DNA from: Lysobacteraceae bacterium
Lineage (GTDB): Bacteria; Pseudomonadota; Gammaproteobacteria; Xanthomonadales; Xanthomonadaceae
NCBI GenBank assembly: GCA_003241895.1
Contig: QBLY01000006.1
Span: forward strand, 1-53,482
DNA length: 53,482 nucleotides
Reading direction: 5' to 3'
Both the position numbers and the translations under genes were made by a program. Under the pieces are notes generated by a model that was not told where the DNA came from, searched no databases, and saw nothing but the letters and a program-made list of their open reading frames with translations. Below, in pieces: positions 1-7,942 of the stretch (position 1 is its first letter; each line of letters starts with the position of its first letter).

Positions 1-17
1 GGATAGTCTAGCGGGGT

Positions 18-49
18 GGGCGCGCCGCCGCATTACGCGCGGCGCACCC
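18..49 (-). terminator. Possible hairpin 3' of gcvT
   Basis: A GC-rich inverted repeat lies just past the gcvT stop: the left arm at 18-31 pairs with 37-49 around a 5-nt ATTAC loop, with about one mismatch and one bulge. No clear T-run follows on the minus strand, so it may be a weak terminator or only an RNA-stabilising hairpin. Confidence 0.3.
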
Positions 50-52
50 AGG

Positions 53-1144
53 TCAGCCGATCACGTCCGGCTGGGCGGCGCCGTCGCGGACGAAGGGATA
101 CTTCACCACCCGCACCGGCAAGCGCTTGCCGCGGATGTCGACCTCCACCGCGCCGGTGTCGCCGGCCGGCACGCGGGCCAGCGCAATCGCCTTGCCCAGC
201 GTGGGCGAGAAGGTCCCGGACAGGATCTCGCCTTCGCCCGCCGCGGTGAACACGGCCTGGCCGTGGCGCAGCACGCCCTTCTCGTCCAGCACCAGGCCGA
301 TCATCTGGCGGGCGGCGCCGGCGGCCTTCTGCGCTTCCAGCACCGGGCGTCCGGTGAACTCGCGGCCTTCGTCCAGCGCGACCGTCCAGGCAAGCCCGGC
401 CTCGTAGGGCGTGGCCGACTCGTCCATGTCCTGGCCATACAGCGCCATGCCGGCTTCCAGCCGCAGCGTGTCGCGCGCGCCGAGGCCAGCGGGCTTCACG
501 CCCACGGCCAGCAGGCGGTTCCAGAAATCCACGGCCTGGCCTTCGGGCACCAGGATCTCGAAGCCGTCCTCACCGGTGTAGCCGGTGCGGGCAATGAACA
601 GCCCGTCGGCCTCGCAGGCGACGAACTTGCCCAGCTTGCCGGCAAGCTTCGCCGCGGCAGGCGACAGCAGCTCCAGCACCTTGGCGCGGGCGTTGGGCCC
701 CTGCACGGCGACGATGGCCAGGTCGCGGCGCTCGCGGATCTCGATGCCGAACGGAGCCGCCTGCGCGGTGATCCAGGCCAGGTCCTTGTCGCGGGTGGCG
801 GCGTTCACCACCAGGCGGAAGAAGTCGTCGGCCAGGTAGTAGATGATCAGGTCGTCGATAACGCCGCCGTTGGCGTCGAGCATGCAGGCGTACAGCGCCT
901 TGCCCGTCACCTTGAGCTTGTCCACCGAGTTGGCCACCAGCTGGCGCAGGAAGGGCCGCACCTGGGCGCCATGGAGGTCGAGGATGGTCATGTGCGAGAC
1001 ATCGAACATGCCGGCGTCGCGCCGCACCTGGTGGTGTTCCTCGATCTGCGAGCCGTAGTTGATCGGCATGTCCCAGCCGCCGAAGTCCACCATCTTGGCG
1101 CCCAGCGCGCGATGGGTTTCATTGAAGACGGTCTTGTTGCTCAT
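53..1144 (-). CDS. gcvT: Aminomethyltransferase, glycine cleavage system T protein
   Basis: GcvT transfers the methylene group from aminomethyl-lipoyl-GcvH to tetrahydrofolate, releasing ammonia; it is cytoplasmic and feeds 5,10-methylene-THF to one-carbon metabolism. The protein is 363 residues, normal for the family. Family landmarks are an N-terminal block with [15 protein letters not shown], the DVSHM block, [12 protein letters not shown] with the folate-contacting Asp, [11 protein letters not shown], and [21 protein letters not shown] chose the ATG at 1144 ([17 protein letters not shown]) because the upstream in-frame extension to 1234 is Pro/Gly-rich and matches nothing in GcvT. No gcvH or gcvP is visible next to it in the window, so here it is not in a classical gcvTHP operon. 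Confidence 0.95.
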   Translation of the reverse strand: MSNKTVFNETHRALGAKMVDFGGWDMPINYGSQIEEHHQVRRDAGMFDVSHMTILDLHGAQVRPFLRQLVANSVDKLKVTGKALYACMLDANGGVIDDLIIYYLADDFFRLVVNAATRDKDLAWITAQAAPFGIEIRERRDLAIVAVQGPNARAKVLELLSPAAAKLAGKLGKFVACEADGLFIARTGYTGEDGFEILVPEGQAVDFWNRLLAVGVKPAGLGARDTLRLEAGMALYGQDMDESATPYEAGLAWTVALDEGREFTGRPVLEAQKAAGAARQMIGLVLDEKGVLRHGQAVFTAAGEGEILSGTFSPTLGKAIALARVPAGDTGAVEVDIRGKRLPVRVVKYPFVRDGAAQPDVIG

Positions 1145-1241
1145 GGCCTGCCCTGGTGACGTATGCGAGGCCGGCATTATCGCAGAGCCGCCCACTCCGG
1201 TGCGGGGTACCGGCCAGCCGGGGGCGGCCCCCACCCCGGCG

Positions 1242-1676
1242 TCAGTCGACCCCGCGCACCTGCAGCGACATGTTGTTGGCGCTGACCACGCGCACGCGGG
1301 CGCCCTGCGGCAGGTCCTCGCCTTCGGCGGTCCAGAAGGCGTCGCCGATCTTCACGCGGCCGCGGCCGTCCACGATGGCCTGGTCGAGCGCGTACACCTG
1401 GCCCACCAGCTGTTCGCCGCGGCGATTGAGCAGCGGCTGGTCGCTGGGCTGCTCCTTGTCGCGGAAGAAGCGCATGTAAATCGCGATGGCCGCGAAGCCC
1501 AGCGACACGAAGGCGATGGCCTGCCCGATCAGCGGCAGGTCCGGGAACACCAGCAGCAGCACGAACACCACCGCCGCGGCCAGCCCCAGCCAAAGCATGA
1601 ACACGCCAGGCGCCAAGGTTTCAGCGGCGATCAGCAGCAGCGCCAGGCCGCCCCAGATCATCAGTTCGGGGCGCAT
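1242..1676 (-). CDS. NfeD-family membrane protein
   Basis: Small NfeD-like protein of 144 residues. Residues about 5-70 form two or three hydrophobic helices, and the soluble C-terminus (about 80-144) fits the OB-fold of NfeD proteins, with [22 protein letters not shown] and [14 protein letters not shown]. Family members partner with SPFH/stomatin proteins in inner-membrane microdomains. Its start lies 1 nt beyond the stop of the SPFH gene at 1678, the usual SPFH-NfeD operon arrangement (as in E. coli qmcA-ybbJ). It looks like the short, non-protease NfeD type, because no serine-protease domain is present. Confidence 0.88.
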   Translation of the reverse strand: MRPELMIWGGLALLLIAAETLAPGVFMLWLGLAAAVVFVLLLVFPDLPLIGQAIAFVSLGFAAIAIYMRFFRDKEQPSDQPLLNRRGEQLVGQVYALDQAIVDGRGRVKIGDAFWTAEGEDLPQGARVRVVSANNMSLQVRGVD

Positions 1677-1677
1677 G

Positions 1678-2640
1678 TCAGCCTCCGATCCGCGGCGGCG
1701 TCACCTTCGTGGCGGCAGGGGCGTGGCCGCCACCCTGCTGGGCCAGGCTTTCCCGGGCCAGCTCGGCAATGCCGCCCAGCGAACCCAGGATGCCGGTGGA
1801 CTCCATCGGCATCAGCACGAACTTCTGGTTGGGCGCCTCGGCCAGGGCCTTGAACGCCTCGATGTACTTCTGCGCCACGAAGTAGTTGATGGCCTGCACG
1901 TTGCCCTTGGAGATCGCCTCGGAAACCATGCGGGTGGCGTTGGCCTCGGCCTCGGCCAGGCGCTCGCGCGCCTCGGCGTCGCGGAAGGCGGCCTCGCGCT
2001 TACCCTCGGCCTCCAGGATGGCGCCCTGCTTCTCGCCTTCGGCGCGCAGGATCTCGGACGCGCGATGGCCCTCGGCTTCGAGGATGTTGGCGCGCTTCTC
2101 GCGCTCGGCCTTCATCTGGCGGGCCATCGAATCGATCAGGTCGCGCGGCGGCTGGATGTCCTTGAGCTCGATGCGGTTGACCTTGATGCCCCACGGGTGC
2201 GTGGCCACGTCCACCACGCTGAGCAGCTTGGCGTTGATCTCGTCGCGCTTGGACAGCGACTCGTCCAGGTCCATCGAGCCGATGGAGGTGCGGATGTTGG
2301 TCATCACCAGGGCGATGGTGGCCTGCTCGAGGTTGCTCACCTCGTAGGCGGCCTTGGCGGCGTCGAGCACCTGGAAGAAGATCACGCCGTCCACCTTCAC
2401 CACGGCGTTGTCGCGGGTGATGACGTCCTGCGAAGGCACGTCCAGCACCTGCTCCATCATGTTGACCTTGCGGCCCACGCCCTGGATCACCGGAAACAGG
2501 AAGTGCAGGCCCGGGGTCATGGTGTGGGTGTACTTGCCGAAACGCTCGACGGTCCACTCGTAGCCCTGCGGCACCATGCGCACGGTCTTGGCCAGTACGA
2601 CGATGCCCGCGAGCAGGATGATGATGGTCAGGATTTCCAC
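1678..2640 (-). CDS. qmcA: SPFH/Band 7 (stomatin-like) membrane protein
   Basis: Predicted 320-residue SPFH protein of the QmcA/YbbK type, anchored to the inner membrane by an N-terminal helix (about residues 2-20). The SPFH domain follows (VPQGYEWTVERFGKY, TPGLHFLFPVIQGV, VLDVPSQDVITRDNAVVKVDG). The region about 180-255 is rich in Ala, Glu, Arg and Lys (ILEAEGHRASEILRAEGEK) and should form the long oligomerising helix. Such proteins make membrane cages that organise proteases such as FtsH. It is first in a two-gene unit with the NfeD gene. The symbol is by family resemblance; the specific role here is inferred. Confidence 0.85.
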   Translation of the reverse strand: MEILTIIILLAGIVVLAKTVRMVPQGYEWTVERFGKYTHTMTPGLHFLFPVIQGVGRKVNMMEQVLDVPSQDVITRDNAVVKVDGVIFFQVLDAAKAAYEVSNLEQATIALVMTNIRTSIGSMDLDESLSKRDEINAKLLSVVDVATHPWGIKVNRIELKDIQPPRDLIDSMARQMKAEREKRANILEAEGHRASEILRAEGEKQGAILEAEGKREAAFRDAEARERLAEAEANATRMVSEAISKGNVQAINYFVAQKYIEAFKALAEAPNQKFVLMPMESTGILGSLGGIAELARESLAQQGGGHAPAATKVTPPRIGG

Positions 2641-3082
2641 GATGACGCTCTCCCCGTTATGTCTCCCCCAAGTCTATAGCCAACCCGGGCAAACGGGGTC
2701 AGGTTCACTTCTGACCCCATTCCTTCCCATTCCTTCCCGAGCCCGCCTGGCGGCGCAGCACCCTCTGCGCCGCCCGCAACGCCCACCGACCCCACGCTCG
2801 CGTTTGAGGACGGCATCGTGGTCCCTATCGCCGAGCGACGGCACAGCCAGGCCGGCGATCGCTAGTCGTGGAAGGCGCGAATGGCTTCGAGACGCCGATG
2901 TCTTCGTCGGCTGAAGTCAAACCTGCTATCGGCGAAAGGCCTGCTTAACTTGCGGCGTCGGCCGACAATGGCTTTACTGGGGACAACGCCCCCGCAGTTG
3001 AAAGACCCCTCTTGCCAAACCAATCATTTTGGCTACCCCGATCCCTGGGTCAGTCGCGCGACCGCAACCGCTGTCCGGGCGC
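2641..3082. other. Intergenic region with one small palindromic repeat
   Basis: This 442-bp gap lies between divergently transcribed qmcA-like and exported-protein genes, so it should hold both promoters; I see no confident -35/-10 pair. It contains a short palindromic repeat at 2695-2718 followed by imperfect repeats of CATTCCTTCC. Short reading frames through it have no recognisable features. Confidence 0.5.
2695..2718. repeat. REP-like short palindrome (solo copy)
   Basis: The 24-nt sequence GGGGTCAGGTTCACTT plus CTGACCCC folds as an 8-bp stem (GGGGTCAG/CTGACCCC) with an 8-nt loop. The same core occurs at 48196-48219 and in two larger hairpins at 32261-32354 and 49562-49646. It resembles the intergenic palindromes mobilised by RAYT (REP-associated tyrosine transposase) proteins; no RAYT gene is in the window. 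Confidence 0.75.
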
Positions 3083-4126
3083 ATGAAGAAAAGAATCCTT
3101 CCCTGGGTCGCTGGAGCGGCAGTGCTGGCCGGCTTGGTGTGGCTGCTGGTTTCCGTTCGTGTGGACTATCGGCTGACCGTACCGCTGCCCCAGCGGACCG
3201 CCGAACCGGCGACACAGGTCGTCGCACCCCGTGCCTACGAAAAAACCTCGCCCATGGCGCGTTTACCCGCCCTTCCTGCCGCCGATGCCCCGATGGCCGA
3301 GGCCGCATCCGCCCTGCAGCAGCTCGCCGACGCCGGCCATGTCGAAGCGGCGTGCCGGATGTCGATTGAATTGCTTCGCTGTCGGCAGCTCCAGCCCTTC
3401 TTTTACGACCCCACCCTCGCCAGCCCACCGTCGATGAGCCAGCGCTATGCGGCCGAGGAGGAGCGCCTGGCGGCGAAGGGCGACCTTGAGGAGGCCAACA
3501 AGGTGGCCGCCATACTGATGGCATATACGTCGCTGGAATCCGATTGCGCTTGGCGGGGGCCAGGGCTGGATGCCCGTGCGGACCAGTACTTGCGCCAAGC
3601 CGCCCTGGGTGGCGCGCGGGAGGCGCGCATTAGGTATGCCGCCGGGGAGACCACGGGGCTGCACGGCAACGCCTTCGGCCATTTGCTCAGCCCGGAATTC
3701 GACGCCTGGCGGCGCGAAGCGCCCCGGCTCGCCCAGCAGGCGTTCGAGCAAGGTGAGCCCGAGGCGCTGTTGCTGGTACTGTCCGACCAGCGTGGAGGCC
3801 CGGCCAACTTCGGCATGCTCGAGCCACACTCGGAATCACGCGACCTTTCACGATTGCTTTTGGCACGACGCGTTTTCGGCGACAACCCTGCGCTGGAACG
3901 GTTCGAGCGCGATGCGCCCGTTGATGAGGCAGTCCAGCGCGCCGCCGAAGGCGAAGCAGCGGACTGGCACCTGCGCTATTTCAAAGGCGCCACCGCCAGG
4001 CTCTCTGACCACACCGCCAGCCTGACGCCGCGTTTCAACCCATGGTGCGAAATGGACGGCTGCAACTTCGGCTGGCCCGCGCCAACCTCGCATACGGTTC
4101 CCGACTGCGTTGTGCCTGCACCATGA
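3083..4126 (+). CDS. Exported Cys-containing repeat protein, copy 1 of a four-gene array
   Basis: Function unknown. The ATG at 3083 gives MKKRILPWVAGAAVLAGLVWLLVSV, a lysine-rich start and a hydrophobic helix typical of a signal anchor; the in-frame ATG at 3029 would add an unlikely 18-residue leader. The 347-residue product shares a ground plan with the next three genes: AACRMSIELLRC (C-x8-C), a third Cys in SDCAW, a helical GARE/RYAAGE segment resembling Sel1/TPR-like repeats, then FDAWRREAPRLAQQAFEQG and the near-C-terminal DWHLRYFKG. Extra cysteines sit at the C-terminus (WCEMDGC, PDC). Export and disulfides are inferred from the anchor and Cys pattern. Its stop overlaps the next start as ATGA. 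Confidence 0.7.
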   Translation: MKKRILPWVAGAAVLAGLVWLLVSVRVDYRLTVPLPQRTAEPATQVVAPRAYEKTSPMARLPALPAADAPMAEAASALQQLADAGHVEAACRMSIELLRCRQLQPFFYDPTLASPPSMSQRYAAEEERLAAKGDLEEANKVAAILMAYTSLESDCAWRGPGLDARADQYLRQAALGGAREARIRYAAGETTGLHGNAFGHLLSPEFDAWRREAPRLAQQAFEQGEPEALLLVLSDQRGGPANFGMLEPHSESRDLSRLLLARRVFGDNPALERFERDAPVDEAVQRAAEGEAADWHLRYFKGATARLSDHTASLTPRFNPWCEMDGCNFGWPAPTSHTVPDCVVPAP

Positions 4127-5094
4127 AACTTCGACAAGCTGCGGTTGTCATCTCATGCGGGCTTCTCGCGGTGGCGGGAGTCTGGCTGTTCCGCTCGAAC
4201 GAATCCACGACGCTACGCGCAGCGCCTGACGACACCAGGTCGAACGAATCGCTGGAAAGCGCGGCCGGGGTGGCGCAAGGCAATGCGCCTGCGACACCCG
4301 CAGCCAGGTCGCGAGCCCCATTGCCGCCGCAGGACGCGCCGCTGGCCCAGAGCATCGGCCCGCTCCAGCAACGCGCCGATCGCGGCGACCGCAAGGCCGC
4401 CTGCCGGCTGGCGATGGAGCTGCTGCGCTGCGATTACGTCGCGTACTGGGCCGGGAGTCAGGCCAACGCCGGCTTCGACCATGAGGCTGAGCTCCTGAGA
4501 GAGGGCAAAATCGCCGCGGCCGACGCCGCCGCCTCCCGCGAACTACATCAGCTCGAACGCCTGATGGATTGCCGGGCCGTGCCCGAGGCGCTGAAGGCGC
4601 GCGGCGCCCACTATCTCGTGCAGGCCGCACGCGCCGGCGAACCCGAAGCCATGCTGCGTTACGCCGACGGCCAGTATTGGCGACCCGACGGCCGCGGCGT
4701 TCTCTCCGATCCCGGCTTTGAGGCCTGGCGCCGCGAAGCGCCCGGGATGCTGCAGCGAGCGTTGGAGTCGGGTTATCCGGACGCGGCCATCTACCTGCAC
4801 ATCGCCCATGCGTCGGACGTGGGATTCATGGCTTCGCTCATCCGGGACGATCCCGAGCAGGCGCTCGCTGCCCGCCATCTCCACGCTCGACTTTTCGGGC
4901 GTCGCAGCCCACTCGGGCACCGGGGACTGGATGCCGCCGCCCAGCAACGGGCGCGCGAACTCGCGGCGCAGTGGCACCGCAACTATTTCAACGACCGCAC
5001 TTACCTGAAGCCGCTAATGGGCCACCTCTATTCCGCCTCTGCCTCCCCCTCTGAAACACCCCCCTTCTGCAGCGACGCCGGCACCCAACCCTGA
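4123..5094 (+). CDS. Exported Cys-containing repeat protein, copy 2 of the array
   Basis: Paralogue of its neighbours, 323 residues, function unknown. I chose ATG 4123 because it gives a clean anchor (MKLRQAAVVISCGLLAVAGVWLF) and overlaps the previous stop by 4 nt (ATGA), implying translational coupling; the in-frame ATG at 4042 would lie deep in the upstream gene. Conserved blocks are RADRGDRKAACRLAMELLRC, the third Cys in LMDCRAVP, GEPEAMLRYADGQYW, FEAWRREAPGMLQRALESG and QWHRNYFND, with a last Cys near the end (PFCSDAG). A low-complexity Ala/Pro/Arg stretch follows the anchor and probably links it to the folded domain. Confidence 0.72.
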   Translation: MKLRQAAVVISCGLLAVAGVWLFRSNESTTLRAAPDDTRSNESLESAAGVAQGNAPATPAARSRAPLPPQDAPLAQSIGPLQQRADRGDRKAACRLAMELLRCDYVAYWAGSQANAGFDHEAELLREGKIAAADAAASRELHQLERLMDCRAVPEALKARGAHYLVQAARAGEPEAMLRYADGQYWRPDGRGVLSDPGFEAWRREAPGMLQRALESGYPDAAIYLHIAHASDVGFMASLIRDDPEQALAARHLHARLFGRRSPLGHRGLDAAAQQRARELAAQWHRNYFNDRTYLKPLMGHLYSASASPSETPPFCSDAGTQP

Positions 5095-5116
5095 ATTCCG
5101 AGGAAGCACACCCGAC

Positions 5117-6106
5117 ATGACCCGTCGCCAACAAGCCCTTCGCCTGGTACTGCTGTGTGCGCTCGCGCTGTCAGCTGCCGGGTGGCTTTTCTTCGGGCCC
5201 GCCGAACGCGTCGGATCCGCATCCCCGCCTTTGCCCGAACCGGCGCCCACTACCGGAACCGGAGCTTCGCGCGCACCGCAACCGGCAACCGGCCCCTCGT
5301 CCGAGCCGCTGCCGCCGCGCAGCGTGCCTACCGCCGATATCGCCTCGAGCCTGGCGGCGCTTGCCGATGCCGGTGACGGCCAGGCCGCCTGCCGACTCAG
5401 CGCCGAGCTGATGCGCTGCCGCTTCTTGGCCCAGGTTCAATCAGACCCGGACGAGAGCGCCGCGAGGAACATCGCCCGCCTGCACGCGGATGGGAAACAC
5501 GACCAGGCCCGCATGATCGAGGCGAGGATGTCGAAGATGCGATCGCAGCTGGAGTCTTGCGCCCGTCTTCCCGCCGGTCTGGACAAACGTGCGCTCCACT
5601 ACTTCCGGAGCGCGGCGCTGACCGGAAACGCCACGCTGCTCTTCCGCTACGCATCGGGGTCGGGATTCGAAAGTGAGGGCGGCTATGGCTACCTGACCAC
5701 ACCGGAGTTCGACCAGTGGCGGGGCGAGGCGGAAGCCGCGATGCAGCGCGCGCTGTCTCAAGGCAGCCCGGAGGCGGCACTGGTTCTGCGAGCGGCGCAT
5801 GACGGCGACATTGGCCTGTTCGCGGGCCTGGTGGCCGACGATGACCGGCAGGCCTATGCTTACGCCCGCCTCACGGAACGGCTGTTCGGCGACACGCTGG
5901 TGAACGTCCCTGGGCTGCCGACGCGCCCTTCGATATCGCCGGCGGATGCCGAACAGGCCGAAGCGCTGGCCGCGCAATGGCATCAGGGCTATTTCGACGG
6001 ACAGCAATTCGACGTGATCTCAGTGATGGCAGAAAGCATGTGGCAGCCCTGGCAGGACGTTTCTCCTGCCGACCCTTGCCAGCCTGGGGGCGTCGCCCAT
6101 GGCTGA
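5117..6106 (+). CDS. Exported Cys-containing repeat protein, copy 3 of the array
   Basis: A 329-residue paralogue, function unknown. An N-terminal anchor (MTRRQQALRLVLLCALALSA) is followed by a Pro/Thr/Ser-rich linker of about 40 residues. The shared core comprises DAGDGQAACRLSAELMRC, ESCARLPAG, FDQWRGEAEAAMQRALSQG, ALVLRAAHDGDIGLFAGLV, and QWHQGYFDG, then a terminal Cys (PADPCQP). It starts 22 nt after copy 2, with GAGGAAGC upstream as a possible ribosome site. It has no enzymatic motif that I recognise. Its last 8 nt overlap copy 4. Confidence 0.72.
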   Translation: MTRRQQALRLVLLCALALSAAGWLFFGPAERVGSASPPLPEPAPTTGTGASRAPQPATGPSSEPLPPRSVPTADIASSLAALADAGDGQAACRLSAELMRCRFLAQVQSDPDESAARNIARLHADGKHDQARMIEARMSKMRSQLESCARLPAGLDKRALHYFRSAALTGNATLLFRYASGSGFESEGGYGYLTTPEFDQWRGEAEAAMQRALSQGSPEAALVLRAAHDGDIGLFAGLVADDDRQAYAYARLTERLFGDTLVNVPGLPTRPSISPADAEQAEALAAQWHQGYFDGQQFDVISVMAESMWQPWQDVSPADPCQPGGVAHG

Positions 6107-7097
6107 TCGTCGTATTTGTGCAGCACTGGTCACGGTTGCGCTGGTCGTGGCCGCCATGGGTGTGTGGCTTTTGTTCCCTGCCCGGGAAACCGGCGAAGCC
6201 GTGCTGACCGCTGCGCCGACGCCCGTGGAGTCAAGAACGCGCGGCGCCGGTTCACCCGGCTCTGCGCAACCGCGCCCCGCCCTGGCAGCATCGGCGCCGC
6301 TGCCGCTCCCGGGCACGCCGATTGCGCAGGTCATCGCCGCGCTCAAGCCGCGCGCCGATGCCGGCGACAGCCGGGCCGCCTGCCGCCTCGCGGTCGAAAT
6401 GCTGCGCTGCCGGCACTTGGAGGAGGCGAGCCGTTACGTTCCGTTCGACGGTTTGCCGTTGGACGAGGCGCTGGCCCGGCGCGGCAGTTTGGACGCCGCC
6501 GACCGGATCGCCGAGATGGAGATCCGCAAGATCAGGCTGGGTCAGCAGTGTGCGGCCGTCGATCGGGCGCTGCTGGAACTGGCGCCTGGCTACCTGGCCG
6601 ACGCCGCGTTCGCGGGAGAACCCGAGGCCATGGTGCGTTACGCCATCGGCGAGCAGTACGGCATATCGGGCAGCAGCGCGTTCGTACGCGACGCCGATTT
6701 CGAGCGCTGGCGCCGTGAGTCGCCCGGCATGCTGCTGCGCGCCGTCCAGGCCGGGCGACCGGAGGCGGTGAATATGCTGGGGCTTGCCTATCGTTCGGAC
6801 GGCTCGCCCTTCGCCGGACTGATCGCCGACGACCCGGTCCAGGGGCTGGCCTGGGGACTGGTTTATTCACGCTTGTCCGGCGACACGCAGCCCGCCTTTG
6901 AATCCAATGACCCGGACGTGCAGGCCCGCGCCAGCGTGCTGGCCAGTCAGTGGCACGCAAGATACTTCAACAACGCCGTGCTGGCGGACAACCCCGCGGC
7001 ACTGGACCTGCAGCTTCTGAGCATGCCCATGCGGCCACCGGAAGAGGAGAGCCTGTGCGAGCCAGGTAACAACACCGCCCGCCCCGCGGGGCTATAA
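6099..7097 (+). CDS. Exported Cys-containing repeat protein, copy 4 of the array
   Basis: A 332-residue paralogue, function unknown, overlapping copy 3 by 8 nt. It has an N-terminal anchor (MADRRICAALVTVALVVAAM, continuing GVWLLF) and an Ala/Pro-rich linker. The core comprises RADAGDSRAACRLAVEMLRC, GQQCAAVDRALLEL, GEPEAMVRYAIGEQYG, FERWRRESPGMLLRAVQAG, PFAGLIADDPVQGLAWGLVY and QWHARYFNN. A final Cys lies in ESLCEPGN. It is closest to copy 2 in the RYA and WRRE blocks. The stop codon is embedded in a TATAAT sequence that probably serves the next transcription unit. Confidence 0.72.
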   Translation: MADRRICAALVTVALVVAAMGVWLLFPARETGEAVLTAAPTPVESRTRGAGSPGSAQPRPALAASAPLPLPGTPIAQVIAALKPRADAGDSRAACRLAVEMLRCRHLEEASRYVPFDGLPLDEALARRGSLDAADRIAEMEIRKIRLGQQCAAVDRALLELAPGYLADAAFAGEPEAMVRYAIGEQYGISGSSAFVRDADFERWRRESPGMLLRAVQAGRPEAVNMLGLAYRSDGSPFAGLIADDPVQGLAWGLVYSRLSGDTQPAFESNDPDVQARASVLASQWHARYFNNAVLADNPAALDLQLLSMPMRPPEEESLCEPGNNTARPAGL

Positions 7098-7098
7098 T
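7093..7098 (+). promoter_or_regulatory. Candidate -10 element (TATAAT) for the riboswitch transcript
   Basis: A perfect TATAAT overlaps the stop codon of the preceding gene, about 25 nt before the start of the Mn riboswitch fold, as expected for its promoter. No convincing -35 hexamer is visible at the right distance, so this rests on the -10 match and position. Confidence 0.5.
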
Positions 7099-7117
7099 CA
7101 CGGCGCTTTCCCTGGCT

Positions 7118-7224
7118 TCGGGGAGTAGCCCAGGCCCCACGGGGCCGCCGCGCATCAACATACTTGGCGACCATCGCCATGGTGCGCGGGCAAGGCAGCA
7201 CGCTTGCGGGCAAGACCGAAGGCC
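7118..7224 (+). ncRNA. yybP-ykoY manganese riboswitch
   Basis: The leader carries the conserved blocks of this aptamer: GGGGAGTAGCC near 7120, the CATCAACATACT strand near 7153, and GGCAAGACCGAAG near 7209-7221. This class binds Mn2+ between two stacked helical legs and turns on manganese exporters, which fits the UPF0016 gene immediately downstream. After the aptamer, GAAGGCCGGC (about 7218-7227) can pair with GCCGGCCTTC (about 7258-7267), a plausible expression platform. The boundaries are estimated by eye. Confidence 0.85.
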
Positions 7225-7299
7225 GGCACGTCGCGAACCCGGGCCGGGCCGCGAGGCGCCGGCCTTCGTCCGCCCTGCGTCCCGGCCCCGGAGTTTGAT

Positions 7300-7866
7300 T
7301 TGGACGCTTTGCTCGTTTCCACCGTGGCCGTCGCCATCGCCGAGATCGGCGACAAGACCCAACTGCTCGCCCTCGTGCTCGCCGCGCGCTATCGCAAGCC
7401 GTGGCCGATCATCGCCGGCATCCTCGCCGCCACCGTGCTCAACCATGCGCTGGCCGCCTGGTTTGGCAGCCTGGTCACCGGCTGGGTCAGCCCCGACGTG
7501 CTGCGCTGGGGCGTGGTGCTTTCCTTCGCCGCCGTGGCCGCCTGGGCGCTGGTGCCCGACAAGCTCGACGCCGACGAAGTGAAGCCGCCGCGCTTCGGTC
7601 CCTTCATCGCCACGCTCATCGCCTTCTTCATCGTCGAGATCGGCGACAAGACCCAGGTGGCCACCGTGGTGCTGGCGGCGCAGTACTCGCCGCTTTGGCA
7701 GGTAATCACGGGTACAACGCTGGGCATGGCGATCGCCAACGTGCCGGTGGTGCTGCTGGGTTCGCGCTTCGCGGCCAAGCTGCCGTTGAAAGCCGCGCGC
7801 TATGCGGCGGCGGCGCTCTTCGCTGGCCTGGCGGTGTGGGTGGCGGTGGGCGGCATGCCCGGCTGA
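7300..7866 (+). CDS. UPF0016 (GDT1/MneA-like) manganese exporter
   Basis: Inner-membrane protein, 188 residues, with the UPF0016 signature E-x-G-D-K-(T/S) twice: AIAEIGDKTQLLALVLAARY near the N-terminus and VEIGDKTQVATVVLAAQY in the second half. About six hydrophobic helices form two inverted repeats. Bacterial relatives export Mn2+, and the Mn riboswitch upstream supports this. I place the start at TTG 7300 (MDALLVSTVAVAIAEIGDK), 9 nt after a GGAG; the upstream in-frame ATG at 7204 lies inside the riboswitch and would add an Arg/Pro-rich leader. The function is strong by family and context; the start is less certain. Confidence 0.88.
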   Translation: MDALLVSTVAVAIAEIGDKTQLLALVLAARYRKPWPIIAGILAATVLNHALAAWFGSLVTGWVSPDVLRWGVVLSFAAVAAWALVPDKLDADEVKPPRFGPFIATLIAFFIVEIGDKTQVATVVLAAQYSPLWQVITGTTLGMAIANVPVVLLGSRFAAKLPLKAARYAAAALFAGLAVWVAVGGMPG

Positions 7867-7942
7867 GGCCAGCCCGATCTGACAGGCCCGCACCACCCCG
7901 GCTATCCTCGACCCAACCCCTCCACAGGCCACGACCCCCGGC

